From an uncultured Desulfobacteraceae bacterium (GTDB lineage: Bacteria > Desulfobacterota > Desulfobacteria > Desulfobacterales > UBA5852): DNA of 64,000 nt. The notes under the pieces were generated by a model. That model saw only the letters and a program-made list of their open reading frames with translations, was not told where the DNA came from and did no database searches. Positions 54,824 to 64,000 of the stretch are shown here, piece by piece. Both the position numbers and the translations under genes were made by a program. The DNA lies in NCBI GenBank assembly GCA_913060875.1, contig CAJXSL010000001.1, forward strand, positions 1,267,398 through 1,331,397, in the 5' to 3' direction. Numbering within the stretch: position 1 is the first letter of the stretch; every line of letters starts with the position of its first letter.

Positions 54824-56362
54824 TTAATGTGTGATTTCAGTTGGAATGATAAAACTGAAGAATGTTCCTCGCCCCTCTTTACTTTTAATATCGAAATATC
54901 CATTATGGGCATCGATAATTCGTTTTACAATCGGCAGACCGAGCCCAACACCGCCTTTCTTTCCTATGGTGACGAACGGCTCGAACATATTTTTTCGGTC
55001 CATTACTTTTATCCCTTTTCCGTTGTCCCTGATCGATAACCGAAGGTGCCGTTTCGAATCTACCATCATGTTTCGGGTTGATATTTCAACCCGTTTTTCC
55101 TTTTGATCGTCTTCATCAAACGATTCAATGGCATTTTTAAAAACGTTTGCCACTGCTTCTATAATGCGTGCGCGGTCGGCCATGACATAATCGATATCTG
55201 TGTCCATTCTGCGACTTACGTTTATGCCAGACTGCCTAATTTTATTTTCGAACAAGTCCATTATATGATTAATTACTTTAGCGACATCGGTCATGGAATA
55301 GTCTAATTTTATCGGCTTAGCGAAGCGGAGTATTTCTAAAAGGATGTTTTCGAGTAAAACAGATTGTTCCTGGGCAATCTGGAGGCGTCTTAGATCATTT
55401 CCATCGAGATTTAGGTTTTCTTGGAGGATCTCTATGTTCACCTTGATCGCGGAAAGAGGGTTTCGGATTTCATGTGCAATGGAAGTTGTCAATCGGCCGA
55501 TCAATGCAAGACGATCCTTTTGTTTAATCTTTTCCTCCATCTCAATACGTTGGGTGATGTCGGTACTAAGTCCAAGCACCGCCGGTCTCCCTTTGTATTT
55601 AATCAGCTTAATTCTGTTTTCCGTCGGTATCCGCCGACCGTTTTTGTCTTGGCGGCAATAGATGAAAGTGTCGAATCGGTTTTTCCCCTTGAGATGCTGA
55701 TAAAATCGCTGCATCACCTTATCGCGTGAATCTTCCGAAATGAGATTCTGGCATTCCATGCCGATGATTTCATTCCTTTCATAGGCATGCATCTCACAAA
55801 ACGCCTTGTTGGCGAATACGATTCTGCCGTTTTGGTTCACGAAACATCCGTCATTTATTTTTTCGAATAATACCTGGTAATTGCTTCGGGATTCCTCCAG
55901 TTCACAGGTACGTTTTTGAATCTGCCTTTTCAGCTGAGCAGCGTAATCTTTACACTTTTTTTCCTGGGTTTTATGAAAAAATCCCCATAGATTGGAAAGG
56001 CTATGATCGAATAGCTGGTTGGCTTGGGCAATCATTTGAATCAATACCTCCCCATGGTACTTGTGCCCAAGATTCGTTAGAAGCGCGTTTCGCGCCAAGG
56101 AAATGACCGATTGGGCGTCCGTCATAGAAACGCCTTCTCCGTTTTCCGAAACTACCAAAATTTCCGTTAACCGGGTTAATTGTTCCAAGTCGTCATTTTC
56201 TATCGCTTCGCATAACAGGTCAATGACGCGGCGTCCGATTTGGGTGTGCTGCTCGAGATTCCCGACCGTTTTGGTCTTCTGGAAGCTTTTGTAAAGATTG
56301 ATCCATTCTTCAGCGATACGTTCTCTGTTTTCTTTTATGTAATGTGCCAACTCGCTTCCCAT
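54824..56362 (-). CDS. PAS-domain sensor histidine kinase
   Basis: 512 residues with no clear membrane segment, so probably cytoplasmic. An N-terminal ~150-residue helical region (RsbR/Tar-like, unassigned) is followed by a coiled stretch, a PAS domain (about 160-275) and the kinase core. The H box is SIAHEIRNP with His297, and N, G1 and G2 boxes (NVFKNAIES, DNGKGI, GGVGLGLPIV) are complete. It should phosphorylate the downstream regulator. The PAS domain and position suggest an intracellular aromatic or CoA-linked signal. Confidence 0.9.
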   Translation of the reverse strand: MGSELAHYIKENRERIAEEWINLYKSFQKTKTVGNLEQHTQIGRRVIDLLCEAIENDDLEQLTRLTEILVVSENGEGVSMTDAQSVISLARNALLTNLGHKYHGEVLIQMIAQANQLFDHSLSNLWGFFHKTQEKKCKDYAAQLKRQIQKRTCELEESRSNYQVLFEKINDGCFVNQNGRIVFANKAFCEMHAYERNEIIGMECQNLISEDSRDKVMQRFYQHLKGKNRFDTFIYCRQDKNGRRIPTENRIKLIKYKGRPAVLGLSTDITQRIEMEEKIKQKDRLALIGRLTTSIAHEIRNPLSAIKVNIEILQENLNLDGNDLRRLQIAQEQSVLLENILLEILRFAKPIKLDYSMTDVAKVINHIMDLFENKIRQSGINVSRRMDTDIDYVMADRARIIEAVANVFKNAIESFDEDDQKEKRVEISTRNMMVDSKRHLRLSIRDNGKGIKVMDRKNMFEPFVTIGKKGGVGLGLPIVKRIIDAHNGYFDIKSKEGRGTFFSFIIPTEITH

Positions 56363-56680
56363 TGGACATCCCTCTCGATGGCATTCTCGTTGTGAAGGGT
56401 TCCCAAAAAGTCGTCCGTGTCGATTTTAGAATCTTATCTATTCATAGTTGCAAATATCTTTCAATATCTTTTTGGTTCGGCCGCCAACCGTAACCATAGA
56501 GATCTCGAAATCGTCCGTCTTGGTAACAATCCAGGGCGGTTTGCCCGCATCTAGATCCTCAACCGCCTTCAAGGGAGATTGGCATGTTTTTCGCTTATAA
56601 GTATAGATACATTGAACACCTATTGATCGTTTCAGACTTCATCCGTAATCCGACAGACAGACCAAAGAGGAGAAACATTC
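56363..56680. other. Divergent intergenic region between the kinase and the CoA-transferase
   Basis: No gene is seen in these 318 bp. It carries a sigma-54-like site at 56580 for the + strand gene. No clear promoter for the kinase operon could be picked out. Confidence 0.5.
56580..56595 (+). promoter_or_regulatory. Sigma-54-like promoter for the CoA-transferase gene
   Basis: TGGCAT-N5-TCGCT: a perfect -24 half, correct 10-base spacing, and one mismatch (C for T) in the -12 half. It is 86 bp before the start at 56681. Confidence 0.5.
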
Positions 56681-57892
56681 ATGAAGCTGCCTTTACAAGG
56701 TATCCGAGTCATCGATTGTGGAATTTATCACGCGGGTCCCGGGGGACCGGCGATTTTGGGAGATCTCGGTGCCGAGGTGATCAAAATCGAGCAGCCCATC
56801 GTCGGTGACCCGATCCGCTATCAAAACCGGGTAGGCAGAATCTCCATGGAACTGAAAGCTAACTGCAACCTCTATTATGAAGGTGCCAATCGGAATAAAA
56901 AAAGTGTAACTATCAACTTAAAAACCAATGAGGGACAAGAAATCCTTCATCGACTTGTCGGTCAATCCGACGTCTTTTTGACCAACATGCGTCCAAAGGC
57001 CGTCAAATCCTTGAATATCGATTATCCGACATTGCGTAAAATCAATCCAGCTCTGGTTTACGCCAAAGTTTCGGCCTTCGGTCCCAAGGGACCGGACCGG
57101 GATCGGGGAGGGTTCGATTACCAAGGTCAGGCAAGATCCGGTTTCATGTATTCCATGGGCGAAGAAAATACACCTCCGATGGTATCCCAGTTCGGCGTCC
57201 TCGATCAAGCCACGGCCATAATGGCCAGCTACCAGATCATCACCGCTCTTTACATGCGTGAACGCTTCGGCATATCCCAAGAAGTTCATGTCTCGCTTCT
57301 CGGTACGTCCACCTTTCTATTGTATTTCAATATCCTCATGGCCCAGGTGGGACGATTCGAACCCCCGCGTCATGAGCGACATCGTGAAAACCCTATGAGA
57401 AACTATTACCGTTGTTCGGATGGATGTTGGATTATGATGACCCTGACGCCTGAAGATCGCCATTGGGGACCGCTGTGCCATGCTTTGGGAGTGCCCGAAA
57501 TTGAAAGCGATACCCGCTTCAGCCATTCCGATGGACGCTTGGCCAATGCAGAGATGTTGGTGTCCATGTTCGATGAAATTTTCGCCACCCGTACGAAGGA
57601 AGAATGGCTTTCGATATTTTCCGAACACGATCTTTTCGCTTGCGCGGTGAACCGCCTATCAGATCTTGAGAACGATCCTCAGATCATCGAAAATGAATAT
57701 CTGGTTGATTTCGAACATCCGGCACTCGGAAAAATCATGATTCCCGGGTTCCCAATACATTTTAGTCGTAGCGTCGCCGGTACCCAAAGCGCCGCCCCCG
57801 AACTCGGTGAGCAAACAGAAACCCTGCTGACAACGCTCGCTGGTTACAGTTCGGAGGAGGTCGCTGCCTTCAGAAAAAATGGCATCGTTTGA
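56681..57892 (+). CDS. Class III (CaiB/BaiF) acyl-CoA transferase
   Basis: 403 residues, with AGAGGAGA upstream. It begins LPLQGIRVIDCGIYHAGPGGPAILGDLGAEVIKIE, followed by NRNKKSVTINLKT and, near residue 145, the GGFDYQGQARSG block; Asp at this last site would be the covalent-catalysis residue in the family (here GFDYQ). These enzymes move CoA between organic acids, such as succinyl-CoA to aromatic or hydroxy acids. It is the only gene on its strand in this region and is probably activated via sigma-54. Confidence 0.9.
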   Translation: MKLPLQGIRVIDCGIYHAGPGGPAILGDLGAEVIKIEQPIVGDPIRYQNRVGRISMELKANCNLYYEGANRNKKSVTINLKTNEGQEILHRLVGQSDVFLTNMRPKAVKSLNIDYPTLRKINPALVYAKVSAFGPKGPDRDRGGFDYQGQARSGFMYSMGEENTPPMVSQFGVLDQATAIMASYQIITALYMRERFGISQEVHVSLLGTSTFLLYFNILMAQVGRFEPPRHERHRENPMRNYYRCSDGCWIMMTLTPEDRHWGPLCHALGVPEIESDTRFSHSDGRLANAEMLVSMFDEIFATRTKEEWLSIFSEHDLFACAVNRLSDLENDPQIIENEYLVDFEHPALGKIMIPGFPIHFSRSVAGTQSAAPELGEQTETLLTTLAGYSSEEVAAFRKNGIV

Positions 57893-57925
57893 TCCGCCGG
57901 TTTTATTGAAGACCTCGAACCATCA

Positions 57926-57949
57926 ACCCCGAATGAAAAGATTCGGGGT
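57926..57949 (+). terminator. Hairpin after the CoA-transferase gene
   Basis: ACCCCGAAT (57926-57934) and ATTCGGGGT (57941-57949) form a perfect 9-bp stem with a 6-nt loop, 33 bases after the stop. No long T-run. Confidence 0.55.
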
Positions 57950-58081
57950 CTCCGCTGTCCTGCCCGCCGCTTAATGGATCGGTTTGGGGTGCGCCTGACT
58001 CCCCGAACACCGGGGACGCCGACATTGCGCTGCAATTCATCCTGCACATTTGCAGGCCCGAACCGGTGGCCTGGCTCAGAT

Positions 58082-58127
58082 AGGCGATCCCAACACTTTT
58101 AAAGTGAACGCTTTACAGGGATCGCCT
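58082..58127. terminator. Long stem-loop between convergent genes
   Basis: AGGCGATCCC (58082-58091) and GGGATCGCCT (58118-58127) are perfect 10-bp arms with a small inner palindrome (CACTTT-T-AAAGTG). It lies just past the stop of the acyl-CoA ligase and likely ends that transcript. Confidence 0.5.
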
Positions 58128-58133
58128 TGTCGG

Positions 58134-59693
58134 CTACGAAGGGTTCGATAGTTGCTCTTTAAGGGTGTCCTTTTTGATTTTTCCGACGGCGGTGAGCGGT
58201 AAGCTATCGAGAAAAGCGACTTCGCGAGGAATCTTGATGCTGGCCAGTTTTCCCTTGCAATAGCCGATGACCTGTTCCGCATTTAATTGGCTACCCTCTA
58301 TGGCAACCACACAAGCCTTTCCCACTTCCCCCATTTTGTCGTGAGGCGTTCCGATCACCGCAACCATCATAATGTCCGGATGCTTCTGGAGAACAGCTTC
58401 AATTTCGGCGGGATAAATATTTTCTCCACCGCTGATGAACATATCCTTTTTTCTGCCCTTCAACACCAAATAATTGTCTTTGTCCAGGCTGCCGATGTCT
58501 CCCGTATAGAGCCATCCGTCTTCATCGATGGCCTTTGCCGTTTCAACGGGATTGTTGTAATACCCCCTGATCCAGGAGGATCGCACAGCGATTTCACCGG
58601 TAACATCCAGCGGAACCTCTTTTCTGTCGTCATTGACAATTTTTAACTCGACCCCTGGTATCGGTTTCCCAACGGTTTTCATGGACTGATAGTCGTTTTC
58701 TTCGACGCGGTTCAGTGTTACAGCGCCACCATCTTCAGTCAACCCATAGAAATTGATGATTCGCATTCCTCCGAGCTTTGTCTGTACATCGTTGAAAATT
58801 TCTTCGGGGAAGACCGACCCTCCGGTAAGACCTATCCGCAGAGAACTCAAATCGTACTGATCCACATCGGGATGGTTGTACTGGTATATGTACATTGTCG
58901 GCACCTGGGCCAAAAAGGTAATTTTCTCTTTCTGGATCAATTCCAAGGATTCCTTGGTTTCGTATTCCTCCATCAGTACGATTTTTGCACCCGAGATAAA
59001 CGATCGGATAATCGTATGCCAGACGTACAGATGAAACAGCGGCAGGTCGACCAGGATCACTTCGGAACGATCTACATTCATTTCGTCCCCCCAGGATTTA
59101 TCCACGGAGTAGCGCGCCCGATGTGTTACAATCGCCCCTTTTGGGATCCCCGTCGTTCCTCCTGTATAGACGATAAAAGCGATATCATCTTCCTGGATGG
59201 CAGCCTGGATTTCCTTGTATCGCTCCCTTTGCTTATCGTATTGGTGTTCAAGCATTTCGTGAAAATCGACGGTTCCTGGATGCACCTTTTCATTGAGCAG
59301 GTAAACTTTTTGCAGTCCGGGCGTCATGGAACGGATGTTTTCCAACCTCTTGAGATAGTTGTATTTGGCATAGCGATCAATCATGACGAGGTGTTTTACA
59401 TCGGCATTCGTCAGTGCATAGGAAATTTCATTATCCGTGTAATGATAATTAATCGGAAGAATTGCTGCGCCGATTTTCCATGCTGCCAAAGAGGTGTAGA
59501 TGTATTCTATTCTGCTGGGCATCAGGATGCCGACGATATCCGTTTTCTGAACGCCGTTCTCGAGAAATGCCAAGGCAAGGATTTCGGCCTTACGGTTTAG
59601 TTCCCCGTAAGTGATTCTTTCATCTTTTAACACCACCGCGATATCTTTTGGATAATCTATCGCGGATTTTTCGACTAATTGGTGCAATAACAT
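58134..59693 (-). CDS. AMP-forming acyl-CoA synthetase (class I adenylate-forming)
   Basis: 519 residues, with GGAGGG before the ATG. P-loop YTGGTTGIPKGAIVTH (about residue 175), the YGLTEDGG core motif, GWLYTGDIG, hinge GRKKDMFISGGENIYP and the C-terminal catalytic Lys in LTAVGKIKK are present. It activates a carboxylic acid to its CoA thioester using ATP. It is the last gene of the TRAP operon (20 bp after dctM), so it probably activates the acid that the transporter imports. Confidence 0.92.
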   Translation of the reverse strand: MLLHQLVEKSAIDYPKDIAVVLKDERITYGELNRKAEILALAFLENGVQKTDIVGILMPSRIEYIYTSLAAWKIGAAILPINYHYTDNEISYALTNADVKHLVMIDRYAKYNYLKRLENIRSMTPGLQKVYLLNEKVHPGTVDFHEMLEHQYDKQRERYKEIQAAIQEDDIAFIVYTGGTTGIPKGAIVTHRARYSVDKSWGDEMNVDRSEVILVDLPLFHLYVWHTIIRSFISGAKIVLMEEYETKESLELIQKEKITFLAQVPTMYIYQYNHPDVDQYDLSSLRIGLTGGSVFPEEIFNDVQTKLGGMRIINFYGLTEDGGAVTLNRVEENDYQSMKTVGKPIPGVELKIVNDDRKEVPLDVTGEIAVRSSWIRGYYNNPVETAKAIDEDGWLYTGDIGSLDKDNYLVLKGRKKDMFISGGENIYPAEIEAVLQKHPDIMMVAVIGTPHDKMGEVGKACVVAIEGSQLNAEQVIGYCKGKLASIKIPREVAFLDSLPLTAVGKIKKDTLKEQLSNPS

Positions 59694-59712
59694 ATTTTAC
59701 CCTCCTATTTCA

Positions 59713-60990
59713 TTAAGGATAGAACAAATTTGGAACAAACAATACCAAATCGGGAAAAAGGCTGATAGATAGCAGTACTACCAACAGAATCATGAAAAAG
59801 GGTATGATCGATTTGCATATGAATACTACCGATTTGCCGGTAATTGCACTGCCTACGAAGATATTCAAACCCAATGGAGGCGTAATATAACCAATGCCGA
59901 GATTCATAATCATGATCAGACCGAAATGAATGGGGTCGATTCCATAGCTTTGCGTGATTGGCAGTAAAATCGGAGCCAAGAGGACAATGGCCGACAATAC
60001 GTCGATGAAGGTTCCAACGATCAGAAAGATCGCGTTTAACACAAGGATGAACATATATTTGCTGTGAATGAATTGATTGAAAAAATTCAAGATGATTTTC
60101 TGGATATTGATCATCGAAAGATATTCGGTAAACGTAGAGGCACCGGCGACGATAACCAGAAAACTTGCAGTGACGATGCTGGATTCGACGATGATCTCGC
60201 CCATCTGGGAGAGTCCCAATTCTTTGAATACGAACAATTCGATGACGATGGCATAGACCACCGATACTGCTCCGGCCTCGGTAGGTGAAAAAATACCTCC
60301 GAAGATGCCAACAAATATGATCACCGGCAGCATGAGGGCGAGAAACCCTCCTTTGATCGAATCCCAAACCTCCGAAATGCTGAACACATACCGCATTTGA
60401 CTGATGTTTTTGCCATCGACCATGGTATAGATCGCAAATGCCACCATAATGAGAGAGGCTGGAATGAACCCGGCGGCGAACATTTTTCCCACCGAAACAT
60501 CCGAGACCATGGCATAGAAAATCATTGGGATGCTCGGAGGAATGATGATGCCGAGCATCGAGCACGAGGTGATCAGTCCCGCGGCGTAATTTTCACTGTA
60601 TCCTTCCTCTTTGAGCGAAGGGTACAGCAAGCTTCCGATCGCAACAAGGGTGGGCGTCGCCGCTCCGGATATGGCACCGAAGAGTCCGTTGGCGGAAATC
60701 GTGGTTATCCCAAGGCCGCCCCGAACCCATCCGACGATTGATTTCGAGAACTGAATAAGTTTCTCTGAAATTTTACCCCTGCCCATGATGTTGCCGGCTA
60801 TAATGAAAAACAAAACAGCCAAAAGCGTGTAGGAGTTCAGTTTGTTGAACATGTCCTGGCCGATGATGATGATGGGGATATCTTGGTAGACTGTCAGGGC
60901 GATGAAGGATACGATAAATAGAGAGATATAGATTGGAACCGATAAAAGAAAGAGAAGGAACAACAAGGCCATTACGCTCAGAATTTCCAT
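59713..60990 (-). CDS. dctM: TRAP transporter large membrane subunit DctM
   Basis: 425 residues with about twelve membrane segments. Family blocks are GAISGAATPTLVAIGSLLYP, GYSENYAAGLITSCSMLGIIIPPSIPMI and GYITPPLGLNIFVGS. DctM is the ion-coupled translocation subunit. It is preceded by the small subunit (138 bp gap) and followed by the CoA ligase. Confidence 0.94.
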   Translation of the reverse strand: MEILSVMALLFLLFLLSVPIYISLFIVSFIALTVYQDIPIIIIGQDMFNKLNSYTLLAVLFFIIAGNIMGRGKISEKLIQFSKSIVGWVRGGLGITTISANGLFGAISGAATPTLVAIGSLLYPSLKEEGYSENYAAGLITSCSMLGIIIPPSIPMIFYAMVSDVSVGKMFAAGFIPASLIMVAFAIYTMVDGKNISQMRYVFSISEVWDSIKGGFLALMLPVIIFVGIFGGIFSPTEAGAVSVVYAIVIELFVFKELGLSQMGEIIVESSIVTASFLVIVAGASTFTEYLSMINIQKIILNFFNQFIHSKYMFILVLNAIFLIVGTFIDVLSAIVLLAPILLPITQSYGIDPIHFGLIMIMNLGIGYITPPLGLNIFVGSAITGKSVVFICKSIIPFFMILLVVLLSISLFPDLVLFVPNLFYP

Positions 60991-61128
60991 AGTTCTTTTC
61001 CTTCAACAAGCTAAGCGTAAACGACACGAGCCGATAGTACATGTCATTACGATTTGCCGATCTTGTTTGCCCAATCGACTGTGGCGATTGGGATAAGGAT
61101 ACCATTGGTACAACCGCTTATCGTGCGG

Positions 61129-61602
61129 TTATGATGTATCTGCGATACCCCTTTTAAACAGATAACGGATAACGCTCATGCTCAACTTGATGGCTAAAGA
61201 AAGTACGGACAGGCCGATAGCCAAGCCTACAATCCAGATCGGAATTCCGATAATCATCGACGTTTCCATGATCTGAAATTTGTTATAAGTGAATTGGTAG
61301 ATGGAAACAAATAAAATTATCGTCCCGAGCAGCGTTATCACATCGGCCAGAAAATTGACGCCTCTTTCGTTTTTTATCACCATGTGCAGAAAATCAATCT
61401 TCAACACCCTCTTTCTCGTAAACGAGGCACTCGCACCCATCCACACGATGTATAGCTGCAGATACCGGGATAGCTCATCGGGCCAGGACAGGACGATATT
61501 GAACACGTAGCGTAAAACAATACTCGAAAAGACGAAGACGATTATAGCAACCGCAGCAAAAAGGATACTGTAATATTCTAATTTATCGTATATTTTTTTC
61601 AT
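61129..61602 (-). CDS. dctQ: TRAP transporter small membrane subunit DctQ
   Basis: 157 residues with four predicted membrane segments, starting MKKIYDKLEYYSILFAA. The WPDELSRYLQLYIVWMGASASF block is characteristic of DctQ. It forms the membrane complex with DctM. The 138 bp before dctM and 123 bp before this gene have no other coding frame of note. Confidence 0.92.
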   Translation of the reverse strand: MKKIYDKLEYYSILFAAVAIIVFVFSSIVLRYVFNIVLSWPDELSRYLQLYIVWMGASASFTRKRVLKIDFLHMVIKNERGVNFLADVITLLGTIILFVSIYQFTYNKFQIMETSMIIGIPIWIVGLAIGLSVLSLAIKLSMSVIRYLFKRGIADTS

Positions 61603-61725
61603 ATTCTGGACTTGGCATTCTTGTGTCTGGAAACAGAAGGGTACAATCGAAACTTGGCTATGAACGGATGAGGTTTTCCATTGAACCCTTCTGCACCTAT
61701 TTGACTTTCGACTTCACCGCATGGA

Positions 61726-62760
61726 TTAATTGTTATCGATGAGCTTTTCGACTTTTTCGTAATAATCCTTTCCGATTTGATCTACGAATTTATCCTTGTA
61801 GTCGCGCCACATTTCCTTCATTTTATCGATCTCTGTGGACTTCATTTCGGTAATTTCAACGCCGTTGTTGCGAAATTTATTGAGAAGCTGAAGATAGCGG
61901 AATTCAGCACGTTCCATCTGCTCCCAAGTCATGCGCCTTCCCGCATCGAGAACGATTGTTTTCAAGTCTTGCGGCAGTTTTTCGACCCATTTTTGATTGG
62001 CAACAAAAACCAAATACCCATGATAGAAACCAACCTTGGTGTAATACTTGCAAAGCTCTTCCCATTTTCCTAATGTTATCACATCCGGAGAATTGATAAT
62101 GCCGTCGAGGATGCCTTGTTTCAATTGGGTGTAAACTTCGGGAAACGGTATAGGTGAAGCTTCAATACCGATGGCCTTAGCGGGGATGACCCCCCATTTC
62201 CCTGGATTGCATCTCATCTTCATGCCTTTCAAATCGACGATGCTGTTCACAGGCTTTCTGGTCAAAAAGTCGATTTTTCCGAATGAACAGATACCCAGTA
62301 TCTTCAAGTTTGCATGGGACAGCGAATCGTAAACGGGGTTTACCAGATCGCTTTTCAAAAATTTCTTGGCATCCTCATAGTCGAAAAACAGAAAGGGAAA
62401 ATTTAGAATATTGTGCACCGGTTTGGCTAGATTAGCTGTAACCGGGGCTCCGTTGAAGGCACCTTGCAAAACACCTGTCTGGCACTTGTTCAGCACCTCG
62501 GCATTTCCCCCCATCGAGCCGCTGTGGAATATTTTTACATCGATCCGGCCACCGGAACGCCCCTCAACCTCTTCCTCGAAATCAAAGATTCCACGAAATC
62601 CCGCAAGGGAGGGAGGCGTTGCCATTCCAATTTTCATCATGTATTCGGCATTTGGAAAATCCAGACCCTTTTCCAACTCATGCTTGTACGCATAGGAAGT
62701 CCCGGATATCAAAAAAAGTGTAATCACTCCTGCAATAAAGAATTTGGACGGATTTTTCAT
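61726..62760 (-). CDS. dctP: TRAP transporter periplasmic binding protein DctP
   Basis: 344 residues, with AAAGGGAAAGGC before the ATG. A signal peptide covers about residues 1-24 (TSYAY|KHE). The mature chain has the ligand-contact block GMKMRCNPGKWG (conserved Arg for the carboxylate) and EVYTQLKQGILDGI of the DctP family. It should bind a carboxylic acid in the periplasm. A 155-bp AT-rich gap separates it from the MmgE/PrpD gene upstream; no clear promoter was found there. Confidence 0.92.
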   Translation of the reverse strand: MKNPSKFFIAGVITLFLISGTSYAYKHELEKGLDFPNAEYMMKIGMATPPSLAGFRGIFDFEEEVEGRSGGRIDVKIFHSGSMGGNAEVLNKCQTGVLQGAFNGAPVTANLAKPVHNILNFPFLFFDYEDAKKFLKSDLVNPVYDSLSHANLKILGICSFGKIDFLTRKPVNSIVDLKGMKMRCNPGKWGVIPAKAIGIEASPIPFPEVYTQLKQGILDGIINSPDVITLGKWEELCKYYTKVGFYHGYLVFVANQKWVEKLPQDLKTIVLDAGRRMTWEQMERAEFRYLQLLNKFRNNGVEITEMKSTEIDKMKEMWRDYKDKFVDQIGKDYYEKVEKLIDNN

Positions 62761-62915
62761 GCCTTTCCCTTTCGATGAGTATTTTTTTTATAGAGCTTCC
62801 CTTTCCAAAACAGACAAACAAAATTGGCTTCAGGACAACTATATCTATCCATTCGGCGGGTTGCATACGGACCCAAATATTTCAATGTGGGCGACCCACT
62901 GGATTCCCCATACGG

Positions 62916-64000
62916 TTATCGCAAGTGCGTATTAATTTTATGTAAATCTGTTTGAGACTCGAGGCTTTGGATGTAGTCGAATAAAAAGTCCGGTACAGAT
63001 GATGCGATTTCGAATTTCTTTTCCTTGGCGTAGTCGACGGCCTCTAAGAATTTTTGTTGAATATCGCTATATTCCAGGGGGTTTTCGGGGTGTCCCTTGC
63101 ATTTGAGAATTTCTTTATGAAATTTTTCTCCGGAGGTTAAACCTACCGTTACCCTCGCTTGGAATTTCTTGAGTGATTTGTCCACGCGTGTAGACACTTT
63201 TTGGCTCAGCCGCCTGATTTCTTCGTTTTGGATCGTTTTTTCATCGAGAAGTTTCAGCATCGGGGTGTTACTAAATGCACAGGCAACACAAAAGGGATAG
63301 CTAAACTTGGCTTGTTCGCTGCTTTTCGGGTTTTGTTTATCTTCAATCGGGGAACCGACGATATTGTAACAAAAGTCGAACATTTCGATATCGACCTTTT
63401 CGACATCCCCGATATCGAATAGGTTCGTATTGATGATTTCAATGGCCGCATCGATACCTGCGTGCGTCGCTCTGGATGAAGGGTAGAGTTTGATGCTCGA
63501 CTTTTTTCCGTAGTAGTTGGCACCCATCTCGGCGGTTATCGCCTTTTTGTTGACATCGGATTCGAAGGCGCTGAAAAAACCGTATTGACCATCGAAAATA
63601 TCGCGGGTTCCGTGAACATTTCTTTTTGCAAACAGGACAGAGAAAATCGTGTTGATGGCGCTGAATCCACCCGATGCAAGCAAGCATGAAAAAGCGCCTT
63701 CCCTCAATCCCTGCAATTCGCCGCTGGCTACACCAAAAGCGATGCCTAGGGCGTTTCGCAGTTCTTCTTCGTTGAATTCGAGCAATTTGGCCACGGCGGC
63801 GACGGCGCCGAAAATCTTAAAAAGGTTGTATCGCCCTGAAACCGTGCACGGCTCGTTATTGGCGCTGGCTAAGCGGCAGTTGATATCCGCCCCTACATTC
63901 AATGCCGTGATAAACTGTTTGCCTGTGCACGATTCCATCGATTCGGCGGCAACGAAAAGAGGCGGCAAAATGTGACCGTATACCTGTAAAAATCCGTCTT
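62916..64000 (-). CDS. MmgE/PrpD-family protein (5' end outside window)
   Basis: The frame is open to the right edge of the window, so the protein is cut at its N-terminus; a TTG at 63968 is internal, with DGFLQVYGHIL encoded before it. About 360 residues are visible, including YGHILPPLFVAAESM, ALGIAFGVASGELQGLREG and SIKLYPSSRATHAGID, matching the two-domain MmgE/PrpD fold. Members dehydrate 2-methylcitrate or related hydroxy-tricarboxylates, or isomerise itaconate/aconitate. It is probably cotranscribed with the TRAP genes and may act on the imported acid. Confidence 0.88.
   Translation of the reverse strand, partial: DGFLQVYGHILPPLFVAAESMESCTGKQFITALNVGADINCRLASANNEPCTVSGRYNLFKIFGAVAAVAKLLEFNEEELRNALGIAFGVASGELQGLREGAFSCLLASGGFSAINTIFSVLFAKRNVHGTRDIFDGQYGFFSAFESDVNKKAITAEMGANYYGKKSSIKLYPSSRATHAGIDAAIEIINTNLFDIGDVEKVDIEMFDFCYNIVGSPIEDKQNPKSSEQAKFSYPFCVACAFSNTPMLKLLDEKTIQNEEIRRLSQKVSTRVDKSLKKFQARVTVGLTSGEKFHKEILKCKGHPENPLEYSDIQQKFLEAVDYAKEKKFEIASSVPDFLFDYIQSLESQTDLHKINTHLR

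Overview
The window reads as a chromosomal stretch of an anaerobic, metabolically versatile bacterium, most likely a Desulfobacterota (Desulfosarcina/Desulfatitalea-like) sulfate reducer. This is inference: it rests on two tungsten-type aldehyde:ferredoxin oxidoreductases, a benzoyl-CoA-pathway ring hydrolase (BamA/Oah type), several sigma-54 regulators with matching -24/-12 promoters, Liv-type and TRAP transporters, and short palindromic intergenic repeats. No rRNA, tRNA, CRISPR array, transposase or phage gene was seen. The 50.7-56.6 kb part looks more AT-rich than the rest.

Layout. (1) 1-7.2 kb: the end of an RpiR-type regulator, then isoaspartyl peptidase and a five-gene dipeptide/glutathione-type ABC importer, all on the + strand. 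(2) 7.2-11.3 kb: a three-copy intergenic repeat, a DUF1007/NicO metal-transport pair, and a convergent flavoprotein-SRPBCC fusion. (3) 11.5-16.5 kb, - strand: UspA-like protein, small monooxygenase-fold protein, lipB, an AcoR-type sigma-54 activator and lipA. (4) 16.8-35.5 kb, + strand: a very long co-directional run opened by a good sigma-54 promoter. It holds an acetoin-dehydrogenase-type 2-oxoacid complex (E1 alpha, E1 beta, E2 with two subunit-binding domains, E3), a full Liv ABC transporter, a VOC protein, two SDRs, a Zn-alcohol dehydrogenase, an Fe-alcohol dehydrogenase and a second full Liv transporter. lipA on the other strand has its own sigma-54 site in the shared intergenic region. 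(5) 35.7-49.5 kb, + strand: NIPSNAP protein, Zn-ADH, acetolactate-synthase-like ThDP enzyme, nitroreductase, then a near-mirror block AOR - LhgO - split transketolase - LhgO-like - AOR, an alpha/beta hydrolase, and an unusual protein with FeoA-like repeats and a C-terminal CxxCxxCxxC. (6) 49.6-56.6 kb: M20 amidohydrolase, an IHF-alpha-like protein, bamA/oah behind a sigma-54 promoter, and a two-component system whose response regulator has GAFTHA instead of GAFTGA. (7) 56.7-64 kb: a class III CoA-transferase, and on the - strand a MmgE/PrpD protein, a TRAP transporter and an acyl-CoA ligase.

How it fits together (inference): regions 3-5 look like an inducible catabolic programme for an alpha-hydroxyketone, vicinal diol or related hydroxylated compound. 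The substrate would be imported by Liv-type transporters, interconverted by SDR/ADH enzymes, cleaved by lipoate- and ThDP-dependent enzymes, and the resulting aldehydes and 2-hydroxyacids oxidised by AOR and LhgO enzymes. Lipoate synthesis is placed under the same regulator. Regions 6-7 look like carboxylic-acid or aromatic catabolism through CoA thioesters, again sigma-54 controlled. The substrates cannot be read from the sequence.
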